NCBI GenBank assembly: GCA_023474345.1
Contig: JAMCXS010000022.1
Coordinates: forward strand, 62,001 to 126,000
Direction: 5' to 3'
DNA from: Acidobacteriota bacterium
GTDB taxonomy: Bacteria > Acidobacteriota > Terriglobia > UBA7540
Length of the DNA: 64,000 nt
Position 1 is the first letter of the stretch. Each line of letters begins with the position of its first letter. The notes below the pieces were generated by a model. The model ran no database searches. It was not told where the DNA came from and worked only from the letters and a program-made list of their open reading frames with translations. The position numbers were made by a program, and so were the translations under genes. Shown here one piece after another: positions 52,853 to 62,525 of this stretch.

Positions 52853-53884
52853 ATGGATAAGGTTAGGGTCGGAATCATCGGGGCTGGTTTTATGGGCAGG
52901 ACGAACGCTGAGACCGCGACCCGGTATCTCGACGGCGCCGAACTGGTGGCGATTGCAGGAGGAACACGCGCTCCGCAGCTTGCTCGTGAATACTGCGTGG
53001 CACATGATCCCACGGTGGCACACCTGCTGGAGCGCTCGGATATCGACGCAGTCCTTATCAGCACGCCGCATTCCGAACACGCTTCGCAGGCGATCCTGGC
53101 GGCCGAACATGGCAAACACATTCTTCTAGACAAGCCCATGGCCACCACACTGGGGGATTGCGATCAGATTCTCGCGGCGGTTGATCGTGCCGGTGTGAAC
53201 CTGATGATCATGTTTGGCCAGCGCTTTCGGATTTGTAACCGCGAGGCTCACCGCTTGATTCAGGAAGGCGCGATTGGCCGGGTGCGGATGATCCGGGAAC
53301 TGATTCTAAATTGTGGCGGTTTGGGGTCGCTCCCATCCTGGCAACGCCAGCCTGCCAATTCAGGGACGCTTCTCGCACACGGCGTTCACAACATTGACCG
53401 TATTCGTTGGTTTAGCGGGCAAGAAATATCGAGTGTGGCTGCGCAGGTGCAGTACGATGCCGCGAGTGGAAATGAGGTATCGGCGATGGCGGTCTTCGGT
53501 TTGAGTGATGGCGCTATGGCGACGCTTTGGGAGTCCTGGGCAATTCCCGAACCGGGTTTTCCTTACACTGCGTCCTCGTCGTGGGTTGTGGGTGAATCCG
53601 GCATTTTGGATGTTGACGCGTATGGAGAATTACGACTGGGCCGTGAGGGGAGATGGACCGTTGTTGCCAGACAGGACCCGATCGACTGGAAGGGAAAAGG
53701 AATGCTGGATCCCGTTCGTTTGGAAGCATATCGCTTGCAGCATCAGGAATTCATCAACAGCATTCGCGAAGGGCGCGAGCCCGCTGTATCCGGCAAGGAC
53801 GGCAGAGCTGCGGTCGAGGTTGCGCTGGCTGCTTACCGTTCTGCCGCCGACAGAGTGACCGTCAGGCTTCCCATGGGAGGATAG
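52853..53884 (+). CDS. Gfo/Idh/MocA-family oxidoreductase
   Basis: 343 residues from ATG 52853, with AAGGA 9 bases upstream. The Rossmann signature VGIIGAGFMGRTNAE, VLISTPHSEHASQA and LDKPMATTL with catalytic Lys are present. The C-terminal domain has HGVHNIDRIRWFSG. It oxidises or epimerises a sugar-like alcohol with NAD(P). The DegT aminotransferase starts 5 bases after its stop, an arrangement known for dehydrogenase/aminotransferase pairs that convert a hydroxyl to an amine, and the reverse. Confidence 0.9.
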   Translation: MDKVRVGIIGAGFMGRTNAETATRYLDGAELVAIAGGTRAPQLAREYCVAHDPTVAHLLERSDIDAVLISTPHSEHASQAILAAEHGKHILLDKPMATTLGDCDQILAAVDRAGVNLMIMFGQRFRICNREAHRLIQEGAIGRVRMIRELILNCGGLGSLPSWQRQPANSGTLLAHGVHNIDRIRWFSGQEISSVAAQVQYDAASGNEVSAMAVFGLSDGAMATLWESWAIPEPGFPYTASSSWVVGESGILDVDAYGELRLGREGRWTVVARQDPIDWKGKGMLDPVRLEAYRLQHQEFINSIREGREPAVSGKDGRAAVEVALAAYRSAADRVTVRLPMGG

Positions 53885-53889
53885 AGCAC

Positions 53890-55164
53890 GTGAGTGATCA
53901 ACTGGCATTACTGGGAGGGCCGAAAGCGATTCGGGAACCTCTGCCGACATTTCTGGAATACGCCGGACGGACGTTCGGGCGTGAAGAGGAGGAACTTGTT
54001 TTGCGGGCTCTGAGGTCTGGGTGCCTCAGTCGAAACGGGGGTGTAATGGTCGCGGCACTCGAGCGGGAATTTGCCGCCCGATTGGGCGCCGCCAGAGCGG
54101 TGGCGTGCTCAAGCGGTACTGCGGCTGTGCACTTGGCTGTCGCGGCACTCAATCCGGAGCCCGGAGATGAGTTTATCGTCCCTCCAATCACAGATATGGG
54201 CACGATCCTGCCGGTCCTCTGGCAGAATTGCGTCCCTGTCTTCGCTGATGTCGATCCGGAGACGCTCACAATCGACCCTGACGATGTTGAACGAAACATT
54301 ACTGATCGCACGCGGGCGATTATTGCCGTTCACCTGGCCGGACAGCCGTGTCAAATGGCGCAACTTCGAACTTTGGCTGACCGCTACCACATTACCCTCA
54401 TTGAAGATTGCGCTCAGGCCTATTGGGCGAAGTGCGACGGAAAACTTGTCGGCACGCTGGGGGATGCAGCATGCTTCAGCCTGCAACAGAGCAAGCACAT
54501 CACGTGCGGGGAAGGTGGGCTGATGGTGACGTCGCGGCCTGAACTTGCCGATCGCGCTGGGCTGTTTGCGGATAAAGCCTGGCCACGTGACAGCAAGGAT
54601 TTGGGAGGTGCCCGATTCCTGTTTCTGGCTCAGAACTACCGGATGAGCGAACTTCAGGGGGCAGTGGCTCTGGCTCAGCTCCCGAAAGTTGCAGAAGTGG
54701 CGCAGCGCCGCCGTCAAAGAGCTTTGCTTTTGACTGAGATGCTTGCGAATGTACCCGGCGTTCGTCCGCCGACGGTGCCGGTAAACACGGATCCCTCCTA
54801 CTGGCTCTACATGTTGCACATCGACGAAGGAGCGGCGGCAGTTTCGACGGCGCAGTTCGGAGAAGCCTTGCTTGCCGAGGGTGTCCCGGCGTGGGTGCAG
54901 TACATCGTGAAACCGCTCTATCTAGCTAGCCTGATTACCGAGCTGCGGACTTATGGTAATTCGCAATATCCTTTTCATCCGTACGGCCGGCAAGAATACA
55001 AGGCCGGGCTGTGTCCCCAAGCCGAAAGGGCCCTGAACCACGTGATTGCAATTCACTGGAACGAGAACTATAGCGAAAGCCAGGTTGAGCAAATTCGCAC
55101 GGCCATTGTGAAGGTGGCTCGTCATTTTGCGTCCTCCGCGACTGCACGAAGACCTGCCAAATAA
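53890..55164 (+). CDS. DegT/DnrJ/EryC1/StrS-type PLP aminotransferase
   Basis: 424 residues from GTG 53890, with GGGAGG 9 bases upstream; the longer frame to 53653 overlaps the previous gene. It begins LALLGGPKAIREPLP, typical of the sugar-aminotransferase group close to AHBA synthase and scyllo-inosose aminotransferases. The PLP pocket has CSSGTAAVHLAV, IEDCAQAY and the Schiff-base Lys in SLQQSKHITCGEGG. It transfers an amino group to or from a keto sugar or cyclitol. With the Gfo/Idh partner it may aminate or deaminate the imported compound. Confidence 0.9.
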   Translation: MSDQLALLGGPKAIREPLPTFLEYAGRTFGREEEELVLRALRSGCLSRNGGVMVAALEREFAARLGAARAVACSSGTAAVHLAVAALNPEPGDEFIVPPITDMGTILPVLWQNCVPVFADVDPETLTIDPDDVERNITDRTRAIIAVHLAGQPCQMAQLRTLADRYHITLIEDCAQAYWAKCDGKLVGTLGDAACFSLQQSKHITCGEGGLMVTSRPELADRAGLFADKAWPRDSKDLGGARFLFLAQNYRMSELQGAVALAQLPKVAEVAQRRRQRALLLTEMLANVPGVRPPTVPVNTDPSYWLYMLHIDEGAAAVSTAQFGEALLAEGVPAWVQYIVKPLYLASLITELRTYGNSQYPFHPYGRQEYKAGLCPQAERALNHVIAIHWNENYSESQVEQIRTAIVKVARHFASSATARRPAK

Positions 55165-55179
55165 GAGCGGGAGATTTCC

Positions 55180-56994
55180 ATGGACCGAATCAGGGCTTCG
55201 GTATGTTTTTGTGTATTGATCGTGATTCCTGCGGTCGCCGCTCCGCCCCGGGCGCGCCTTCCGTGGTACATGCGCGCAACCGCTATGACACCGGATGGGC
55301 GGCTGACCTTTCTCGATAAGCCGTGGTGGCCGAGAGCCAAAGCCCTTGCCGAGGGGCAGAGCTTCACGCTCGATCTGAATCATGACGGCCGTCCCGACAC
55401 CGTGGTCGAACGTAAGGATGACAATATCATTGAGGCAATCGACGACAGCGGAAGGGCTAAGAATATCCTTAACAAGGTTGATACCGCGTATCTGGTGAGC
55501 TATCACCGGACCGGCCTGGTCGACCGCATGGTTGCTTATATTGACAACAATCACGACGGCAAAGCTGACGAGATGGAGATCCGGTATTACAAAGACGGAT
55601 ATCTCCGTTTTGGATGGTTTGGCGAGAACTACGATAACGACGGTGCGCAAATCTTTTCTTTGAAGAACTGGCAGTATGATGGCAATGGCTTTGCCAGTAA
55701 GTTTCGCGGTAACACCATAATCTATCTCAATAAATACAATTTTGAGACCCACAAATGGGAACCCCTTTCTGAGTGCCCTTTTGTTTTTTTCAACCCGAGC
55801 CACGACGGTTTTGGGGAGATCGTTGCCCGGTTTGCCGTCGCGCCTTTAAGCAGTAACACCGGAAGCGATCTCGATTACGCGAACAACTACAAGTACATGT
55901 GGTCGGCGAAGGCGACGCCTCTCGACAAGCTCGGTACCGTCAATGTCCGACTCAGCTACAGCATCGATCCACCGCCGCGCAAGCAAGCCTTTAGCAGGCC
56001 TCATTACAACTTTGGCTTCACGATGGTCGGGTCCCAACCGTACAACTACCCGCGCATGTCTTACACCAATCCTCGTCGCCGGCCGCCTCAAACCGTAATC
56101 CGCATTCCGTGGAACGATGCCCTGCAAGTGGCCTTGGATTATCCGGCCGCAAAGACAGGCTTTACCTGGGACGAAGGGCGCAGTGTTCACCGATGGGAAG
56201 GTCAATTCTGGATTTACGAACGGCGGCTGTTATATAACACCGGTGGTCCCACCTACCGCTGGAATATGCGGCGCGAGTACTCTTCCAATCCAGCGACCCG
56301 TCGGCAGCTTTACTACTCGGCGGTGGACAAGCGTTACCATCTGTTTGGCGCAAAGGAAGGCTGGCTGGAGGTAGGGCATCTGGTCGATGACAAGAAGGAT
56401 ATGGAGATTCGTTACTTTGACACCAACGGCGATGGTTACTTCGACAAGTGGGAGGTCTTCCTGGGCGGCGATCCGGTGCCTGTGCAAATCACGCGCGTAT
56501 CGGATCCAAGAACACGGATGGTTCCTCTCAAGCGCAGTTTCCTGATAAAAGATTATAACCGGCGAGTTTTGCCCAAGGCCATCGCTGAGGACAAAAAATT
56601 GATTGCTGAGATGCGGAAATTCGTCAGTATTTCATTGGTGTCGAAGTATGAAGCAGCCGCGCAAAGTGCCACGATGGCGGAGCGCCGGCGCTATTGCCTT
56701 GACGTCGCTCGCGAGTTGTACTTTATCGGCGTGCGGGACCTACTCTACCGGCGTGACGCTTCCAGTGACTATCCGGCCCTGGCTCAAGCCGCACCGCGGC
56801 CCCTGCTCGAGCGCGGCCCCATTGGGGGCCGCTATACGCTGGGTGACACGCTTGCCTACTGGAAACTCGCCCGTGAGATTGAGGCTTTTGTGAATGATTA
56901 CGGTTCTGGACATCTCCGTCACGCGTATCTCGATCTCAGAAAGATTTCCTTACCAGATCACCCTGTTACGCTCAAATCGAGTGCGCTCCACTGA
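55180..56994 (+). CDS. Secreted protein with calcium-loop-like motifs
   Basis: 604 residues. A Sec signal (VCFCVLIVIPAVAAPP) follows ATG 55180. Three calcium-loop-like segments appear: DLNHDGRPDT, DNNHDGKADEME and DTNGDGYFDKWE, resembling EF-hand or dockerin-type D-x-N/D-x-D-G loops. The region between is rich in Trp and Tyr (RWEGQFWIYERRLLYN), as in sugar-binding proteins. No catalytic signature is recognised. It closes the nine-gene run 15 bases after the DegT gene. It may bind or cleave the polymeric source of the cluster's substrate; that is inference. Confidence 0.6.
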   Translation: MDRIRASVCFCVLIVIPAVAAPPRARLPWYMRATAMTPDGRLTFLDKPWWPRAKALAEGQSFTLDLNHDGRPDTVVERKDDNIIEAIDDSGRAKNILNKVDTAYLVSYHRTGLVDRMVAYIDNNHDGKADEMEIRYYKDGYLRFGWFGENYDNDGAQIFSLKNWQYDGNGFASKFRGNTIIYLNKYNFETHKWEPLSECPFVFFNPSHDGFGEIVARFAVAPLSSNTGSDLDYANNYKYMWSAKATPLDKLGTVNVRLSYSIDPPPRKQAFSRPHYNFGFTMVGSQPYNYPRMSYTNPRRRPPQTVIRIPWNDALQVALDYPAAKTGFTWDEGRSVHRWEGQFWIYERRLLYNTGGPTYRWNMRREYSSNPATRRQLYYSAVDKRYHLFGAKEGWLEVGHLVDDKKDMEIRYFDTNGDGYFDKWEVFLGGDPVPVQITRVSDPRTRMVPLKRSFLIKDYNRRVLPKAIAEDKKLIAEMRKFVSISLVSKYEAAAQSATMAERRRYCLDVARELYFIGVRDLLYRRDASSDYPALAQAAPRPLLERGPIGGRYTLGDTLAYWKLAREIEAFVNDYGSGHLRHAYLDLRKISLPDHPVTLKSSALH

Positions 56995-57093
56995 GGTCCA
57001 TTCTCTTTATCTGAGAGGCGCCGGGAAGTTATGCGGTGATTTGCCGCACAGAACTGCAAAATTGATTTGGACGAGCCTGTTTCTGACCGGATT

Positions 57094-58149
57094 CTATTGC
57101 TTAAGCCAGCGGTCAAGAAACTCGTACGCTTGCTCACGGGCGGCAGGGGGAAAGCTGTGCGAGGCATCCGGAAAAACCGCGACGAGGTTATTCTGAGCGT
57201 GAAAGAGGCTGTAAATATGGCGCGCGGAATTCAGGCAATCTCTAACGCCTGAGACGTCAAAAATAAAGTCATGAAGCGGCGCGTTGACGAACAGGGGTCT
57301 GGGAGCCAGGGCCGCCAGAACATCTGAGAAATCGAAAGGCATACGGGCAGGATCATTCCCGAACATCGTGGCAATGCGCGGCATATAGACCTTCTGGCTC
57401 CAGGGAGCAAGTTGGCCCCCGTTCTCCTCGGCATACTTCGACGCCGCATACTTCGCAAAGCTCGTGAAACCACAACTGCTTACCAACGCTCGAACCCGCT
57501 GGTCGAACACTCCAAGAAAAAGGGTATTGTGTCCGCCGAGCGAGTGTCCGATGCATCCGATGCGATCTCTTGCGACTTCCGGCAGCGATTCGAGGAGATC
57601 AATAGCCCGCATGTTGTTGTAGATCCCTAACATCGTGTCGCTGGCATATCCGTGAGTGTAAGGGTCAAACTTGTAGCCGCCAAAATCATAACGCCCGCAA
57701 CCGGGGTAATCAGGAGCCAGCGTGACGTAACCACGTTTTGCTAATTCAAGCGCGTAATGGAGGTTGGGATTGCCTCTGATGCCCGCTGGCTCAGCAGCAC
57801 CGAAGGGAGTGGTCTGATGGAGGCAGAGGACCGCAGCCACGCGCCCGCTCGCACTTTTCGGAATAAGAAGGTAGGCGGGCACGTGATCGCCCTTTTCACT
57901 TCGATAGGTGAGTTTGGTACGAGTAACCGCACCGAGATCAGATTCTTCCAATTTTCGGATATCCAGAGTGACATGCGGTCTTCGAGGCAGCGGCCCCATC
58001 ACCTCTTCCATGTTCCGAAGGATTTCCCGGCGGTATCGAGCCCATTGTTGGAGGCTCTTGACGCTGCGAAGTGACTCCCTTCTTCCGTTATGCAAGAGCA
58101 GAGAAGCAAGCGCCAATCCGAGAAACTCTCGACGGTTGACGTTGTTCAT
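57094..58149 (-). CDS. Exported alpha/beta hydrolase (acetyl esterase type)
   Basis: 351 residues. A Tat-like start (NVNRREFLGLALASLLL). The nucleophile elbow is GHSLGG, with candidate acid in NAPLHDFIFD and His in PDASHSFPP. The lid and cap pattern with CLHQTTPFG and PDYPGCGRYD resembles acetyl xylan esterase / dienelactone hydrolase-like enzymes (Abhydrolase_7). It probably removes acyl groups from glycans outside the cytoplasm. It follows the two propeller genes on the minus strand and converges with the operon's last gene. Confidence 0.82.
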   Translation of the reverse strand: MNNVNRREFLGLALASLLLHNGRRESLRSVKSLQQWARYRREILRNMEEVMGPLPRRPHVTLDIRKLEESDLGAVTRTKLTYRSEKGDHVPAYLLIPKSASGRVAAVLCLHQTTPFGAAEPAGIRGNPNLHYALELAKRGYVTLAPDYPGCGRYDFGGYKFDPYTHGYASDTMLGIYNNMRAIDLLESLPEVARDRIGCIGHSLGGHNTLFLGVFDQRVRALVSSCGFTSFAKYAASKYAEENGGQLAPWSQKVYMPRIATMFGNDPARMPFDFSDVLAALAPRPLFVNAPLHDFIFDVSGVRDCLNSARHIYSLFHAQNNLVAVFPDASHSFPPAAREQAYEFLDRWLKQ

Positions 58150-58199
58150 GCCGATGCTCCATTTCCAGAATATTCAGGCCCTGGCTGGCATTACCACGT

Positions 58200-60248
58200 T
58201 CACTCTCCAAAACTAACGGGCGGGCTGGGAAACTTCGGATGGTAAGCCCACACGTGTGTGTGGCTACCGAAATAGATTGTTCCATCGGCCGCGATGGTGA
58301 GCCCGCAGGTTGCTTTGTCAGCCGTCTCCGGGAAGAAATGGACCGTTCGGCGCGCCGGCAAAATATGCGCCAACTCGCCATTGAGAATCCCCCACAGGCT
58401 GCCATCCTTAGCTGCCCGCAGGCTTTCCAGGGGTACGGATTGCCGGCGGTCAAAATGATAGATTGCTGTAAGCGTTCGGGCCTGTGAATCATAATCCATC
58501 AACTCATCGCCGGCCACAAAATAGGCGTGTCCATTAACGGCTGCAATTCCTCCCAGGCCATGTGCAATTGTGAGCACGTGGTCAAAAACAATTTTGTGAG
58601 TGCTCGGATCCCAAACAAAAAAATGGCTGTTTGTAGCGACCGGTTTGCTGCCTCCGCCGCCGCTCGGGTCAGCGCCGCAATAAACATATTTTGCATCAGT
58701 ACCCACGGCACTGATTTCCTCATCAGGAACGATATTCCGGTAAACCTGCAGTGTCTCCGTGACCGGGTCGAACACCGATAGGGCCCCACCAATCAATCCA
58801 TAATCGGGTTGAGTGCCAATGTACATTTTATTGTTGGGACCCAGGTGGATTCCGCCCACCGGGCGATACTGGTCTTCGGGGATATGAAGGATTGTGCGAG
58901 GGTTGGAATCAGGACTCTCGCCCTGATTCCACGGCCGTGAGGGATCAAACACCACCAGGGTGGCCTCGACGTAAGATATCGTATACAGCTTTCCTTCATA
59001 AGGGATGCCGTAATAGATCTCTCCACCTTCGTTCATCACCTGGTCGTATGAGATGAGCTGGTGACTTTGAGGATTATAAGAAAACAGTGTCTGGCCCAAG
59101 CTCGGCCCCCCATAGATGAGGCCGTTGGGAAAGGAGCGCACCCATAGGACTTCCTGCCCGAGACCGTCGACGGGAATACGGCGGCGCACCGTTGTGTGGT
59201 CTTTCAAGTTGACGTAAATATAGGATTGAACGCGCATGCCGAGCAGGTTCCCGCCGCGAGTAAGATACCAACGGCCATTGGCGACGGCGCCCGGCGACTT
59301 GCAATAAATGGACTGCTTCCCGTTGCGCAGATCAAGCTTTTCAATATTTCCGCGATATACCTGGTAGATCAGGTGATCGGCATCCAGCAAATTAATGCCC
59401 GAAGCGCCGGGAAGTTTCTCAGTACGAAGAAGCTTAAGATTTTTTGTCTGGAAGATCAGGATTGTATCCCCTGCCAGTTCGACCACATAGTGAGGGCTGA
59501 CGAGCGGCTTCGCGGTCACACCGGGAAGCCGATATCGCTCGGGAGTTAGTGTGCGAAACTCGTGGGTTGACGGGTTGTAAGCGATTATCCGCCCGGACCG
59601 GGTTCCGACCCCACATAGAACTGTTCCTTCAGGGGTAACCGCGATGTTGCGCAGATAGTTTTCATCGGCTATTTTGCCAAGGTCCGTGACTTTCCCGGTG
59701 TGGGGGTCGTAACAGACAAGATGACAACCAGGATATGTGCCGTAGTAAATATCGCCGTCCGGAGCCTGGGCAAGATCGCAAATGATGAATTCCTTTTTCC
59801 GGAATGCCGCGGAAGCCTGAGGCAACGGAATCCACTTTTCTGTACGAGGGTCGAAGCTGAGCAACTCACCGCCGTTGTATGACCCGAGATAGATATTCCC
59901 GTCTTGCCCCTGGATGATTCCCCAGGACCCGATGCCTACCGGAAGCGTCCATGATTTAGCGAGGTTGCCCCGGTAATCCAGCCGGATTAGCTGGCCACGG
60001 CTGGCGGAGTTGAACGACGTTATGTAAAACACGTCGGTCTTGAGCTTTGGGTCGTACACATTCAACGCGTTAAAGGTCCAGAGATTTGTCGCCACGGGCC
60101 CTATTTCAGTGAAGTCTGGGGCCGCAGCGCGCACCTGAAGCGTTTTCCTGCGGATGAAACTACTTTCCTGCGAATACATGGTGCTTGCAGCCGTCAGGAT
60201 AACAGTCAATAGGATTGTGACGACCAGACGCCAAGAGTGACTCCGCAT
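58200..60248 (-). CDS. Exported beta-propeller-like protein (paralogue 2)
   Basis: 682 residues from ATG 60248, with GGAGG upstream. A Sec signal (LVVTILLTVILTAASTMYS) is followed by repeated beta-blade-like units: DGNIYLGSYNGGELLSFDPRT, DGDIYYGTYPGCHLVCYDP, MYIGTQPDYGLIGGALSVFDP and TIYFGSHTHVW. The repeats resemble seven-bladed Vgb/NHL-type propellers. No catalytic residues recognised. It is closely related to the lipoprotein at 60369, so they look like tandem duplicates. It is likely in one transcript with that gene and the esterase. Confidence 0.7.
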   Translation of the reverse strand: MRSHSWRLVVTILLTVILTAASTMYSQESSFIRRKTLQVRAAAPDFTEIGPVATNLWTFNALNVYDPKLKTDVFYITSFNSASRGQLIRLDYRGNLAKSWTLPVGIGSWGIIQGQDGNIYLGSYNGGELLSFDPRTEKWIPLPQASAAFRKKEFIICDLAQAPDGDIYYGTYPGCHLVCYDPHTGKVTDLGKIADENYLRNIAVTPEGTVLCGVGTRSGRIIAYNPSTHEFRTLTPERYRLPGVTAKPLVSPHYVVELAGDTILIFQTKNLKLLRTEKLPGASGINLLDADHLIYQVYRGNIEKLDLRNGKQSIYCKSPGAVANGRWYLTRGGNLLGMRVQSYIYVNLKDHTTVRRRIPVDGLGQEVLWVRSFPNGLIYGGPSLGQTLFSYNPQSHQLISYDQVMNEGGEIYYGIPYEGKLYTISYVEATLVVFDPSRPWNQGESPDSNPRTILHIPEDQYRPVGGIHLGPNNKMYIGTQPDYGLIGGALSVFDPVTETLQVYRNIVPDEEISAVGTDAKYVYCGADPSGGGGSKPVATNSHFFVWDPSTHKIVFDHVLTIAHGLGGIAAVNGHAYFVAGDELMDYDSQARTLTAIYHFDRRQSVPLESLRAAKDGSLWGILNGELAHILPARRTVHFFPETADKATCGLTIAADGTIYFGSHTHVWAYHPKFPSPPVSFGE

Positions 60249-60368
60249 GCTGATGTTCCTCCTAAGGCAGATGACGTATTTTTAAGAAACCTACATGACT
60301 TAGGAATATTCACTTCAAACGTTGCCAATCCCCAGAATCATTTAGCGTATCCGTGTGCAGCGGAAGTG

Positions 60369-62525
60369 CTACTGGCCGAAGGAGGCCGGCGGGCTGGGAG
60401 ACTTCGGGTGATGGATCCAAATGTCCGTGTCACTGCCGAAGTAAATCGTTCCATCTGCTCCGATGGCCAGTCCGCTGGTTGCTCCCCCCATCGTCTCAGG
60501 AAAGAACTTTACCTTTCGGGCAGAGGGATTGATGTGGGCCAACTCGTTTCCGAGAATCCCCCAAAGCGTCCCGTCCTTTGCTGCCTTGAGGCTTTCCAAA
60601 GGGACGTGACGTGGCCGGTCAAAATGGTTGATTGCTCTCAGGGTCCGTCGACTGGAATTGTAGTCCATCAAGCGGTTGCCGGTGACAAAATACGCATGTT
60701 TGTGAACGACTGCGATTGCTCCAAAGCCGGCAGAGGTCGCGAAGGCATGGTCAAAGACAATCTTTTGAGTTTGCGGATCCCACACGAAGAAGTGGGCTTG
60801 GCGCTCCACGCGTTTGCTGCCGCCACCCCCACCGGGATCAGCTCCGCAATAGGCGTATCGGTCCCCTGTTCCAACTGAGCTGATTTCTTCATTGGGAATA
60901 AGGTTGCGGTGTGCTACCAGCTTTTCCGTTTCAGGATCGAAAACCGACAGCGCTCCTCCGAGTAATCCATAACCGGGTTGCGTGCCGATGTACATTTTTC
61001 CGCTGGGGCCGAGATGAATGCCACCGACGGGCCGATACTGATCTTCAGGAATGTACAGAATAGCCCGGGGATTCGAGGACGAGGCGTCGCCGGCACTCCA
61101 CGGCCTTGAAGGATCGAAAGCCGCCAGGCCTGCTTCAGCGTACGACATGGTGTAAAGTTTCTGCCGGTAGGGGATCCCATAGTATATTTCGCCCGTGCGA
61201 TCGATCACCTGATCGTAAGAAGTAAGCACGTTCGTCTTGGGGTTGAAAGAGAAGAATGTCTGTCCCAATCCAGGCCCGCCATAAATTAACCCGTTCGGGA
61301 ACGAATTCAGCCACAGCACCTGCTCGCCCAGCCCCTCCACGGGAATCATGCGATGAGTGACTTCTTTCGTCTTAAGGTTCAGATAAACATACGATTGCAC
61401 GAGCAGCCCCAGAATATTGCCTGACTGATCAAAATACCATCGATTGTTTGCCGCAGTTCCAGGTGAGGCGAACAGAACTTTGCGGTTGCCGTTGGTCAAG
61501 TTAAGCGACATCAGTTTCAGTTCGTTATCCTGGTAGAGAACATGGTTGTCATCGATAAGAGTGAAAATCGACTGGTTGCCTGAACCGTTGTTCTTGGCTG
61601 GCACATCGTAAACGTGGAGAAGTCTTAGCGTTTTCGGATCGTACACTAGTACCCGGCTTCCCGGCCGCTGCTGCCCTTCAATCACATAACGGTCGCTGGC
61701 CAGAGGCTTGGGGAAAACGCCCGGGGTCTGGTATTTTGGGGGAGTCACGGTCCAGAAGCGGCGTGTCCGGGGATTATAAGCGATCATCTGCCCGAGGCTC
61801 GGACCGACGCCGCAAAGCACGATGCCTTCACGGGTGACTGCTACCCACCTTACATATTGTTCGTTGGCAACCTTGCCGAAATCCGTCACGGTCTTTGCAT
61901 GGGGATCATAGCGAACTAAGTGAGCACCCGGATACGTCCCGTAGTAAATGTCGCCATTGGGTGCTTGGACAAGGTCGCAGATGATATATTCGCGCTTGCG
62001 GAATGCTAAAGAGGCCTGCGGAACTTTGACCCACTGTTTGGTGCGCGGGTTAAAGCACATCAACTCACCTTGATTGTACGATCCCATATAGATGTTGCCG
62101 TCCTGCCCTTTGATGATGCCCCAGGAACCGATGCCTGCCGGCATCGGCCAAGCTTGTGCGCGGTCGTGAAGATAATCCAACTCGATCAACTGGCCTGTGC
62201 GCGCCGGCCTGCCCTCTGTGACGAAGAACTGGCCCCCGCCGGACTGGTTGAATGAAGTAACGTAAAACACTTGCGACTTAAGCTTAGGGTCGTACATGTT
62301 CAGCGCGTTGAACGTCCACAGATTGATGTTCATGGGACCGACACTCGTAAAGTTTGGGGCCGCGGACCGAGGCTGCAGGGTCTTGGTGCGCACGAAAGAC
62401 TCCTTCTTTGCTGCGGCAGCGGGAGAGGGCGCCTCAGACTGCTTTGAACATGCCGCGAAGGCTAATGAAAGCAGGAAAAAAGCAGCAAGGTAAAACCTGC
62501 TGCTTGAGAAATCCTTAGCTGTCAT
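60369..62525 (-). CDS. Beta-propeller lipoprotein (paralogue 1)
   Basis: 718 residues from ATG 62525, with GGGAGG 8 bases upstream. Lipoprotein signal: AAFFLLSLAFAAC, with Cys after the Ala-Ala pair. The mature protein repeats the same blade series as its neighbour: DGNIYMGSYNQGELMCFNPRT, GDIYYGTYPGAHLVRYDP, YIGTQPGYGLLGGALSVFDP and IYFGSDTDIWIHHP. It carries an extra GGGQFFVTEGRPARTG insertion not in the other. Membrane-bound partner of the soluble copy. Function unknown; the adjacent esterase and secreted proteins suggest glycan binding. Confidence 0.72.
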   Translation of the reverse strand: MTAKDFSSSRFYLAAFFLLSLAFAACSKQSEAPSPAAAAKKESFVRTKTLQPRSAAPNFTSVGPMNINLWTFNALNMYDPKLKSQVFYVTSFNQSGGGQFFVTEGRPARTGQLIELDYLHDRAQAWPMPAGIGSWGIIKGQDGNIYMGSYNQGELMCFNPRTKQWVKVPQASLAFRKREYIICDLVQAPNGDIYYGTYPGAHLVRYDPHAKTVTDFGKVANEQYVRWVAVTREGIVLCGVGPSLGQMIAYNPRTRRFWTVTPPKYQTPGVFPKPLASDRYVIEGQQRPGSRVLVYDPKTLRLLHVYDVPAKNNGSGNQSIFTLIDDNHVLYQDNELKLMSLNLTNGNRKVLFASPGTAANNRWYFDQSGNILGLLVQSYVYLNLKTKEVTHRMIPVEGLGEQVLWLNSFPNGLIYGGPGLGQTFFSFNPKTNVLTSYDQVIDRTGEIYYGIPYRQKLYTMSYAEAGLAAFDPSRPWSAGDASSSNPRAILYIPEDQYRPVGGIHLGPSGKMYIGTQPGYGLLGGALSVFDPETEKLVAHRNLIPNEEISSVGTGDRYAYCGADPGGGGGSKRVERQAHFFVWDPQTQKIVFDHAFATSAGFGAIAVVHKHAYFVTGNRLMDYNSSRRTLRAINHFDRPRHVPLESLKAAKDGTLWGILGNELAHINPSARKVKFFPETMGGATSGLAIGADGTIYFGSDTDIWIHHPKSPSPPASFGQ

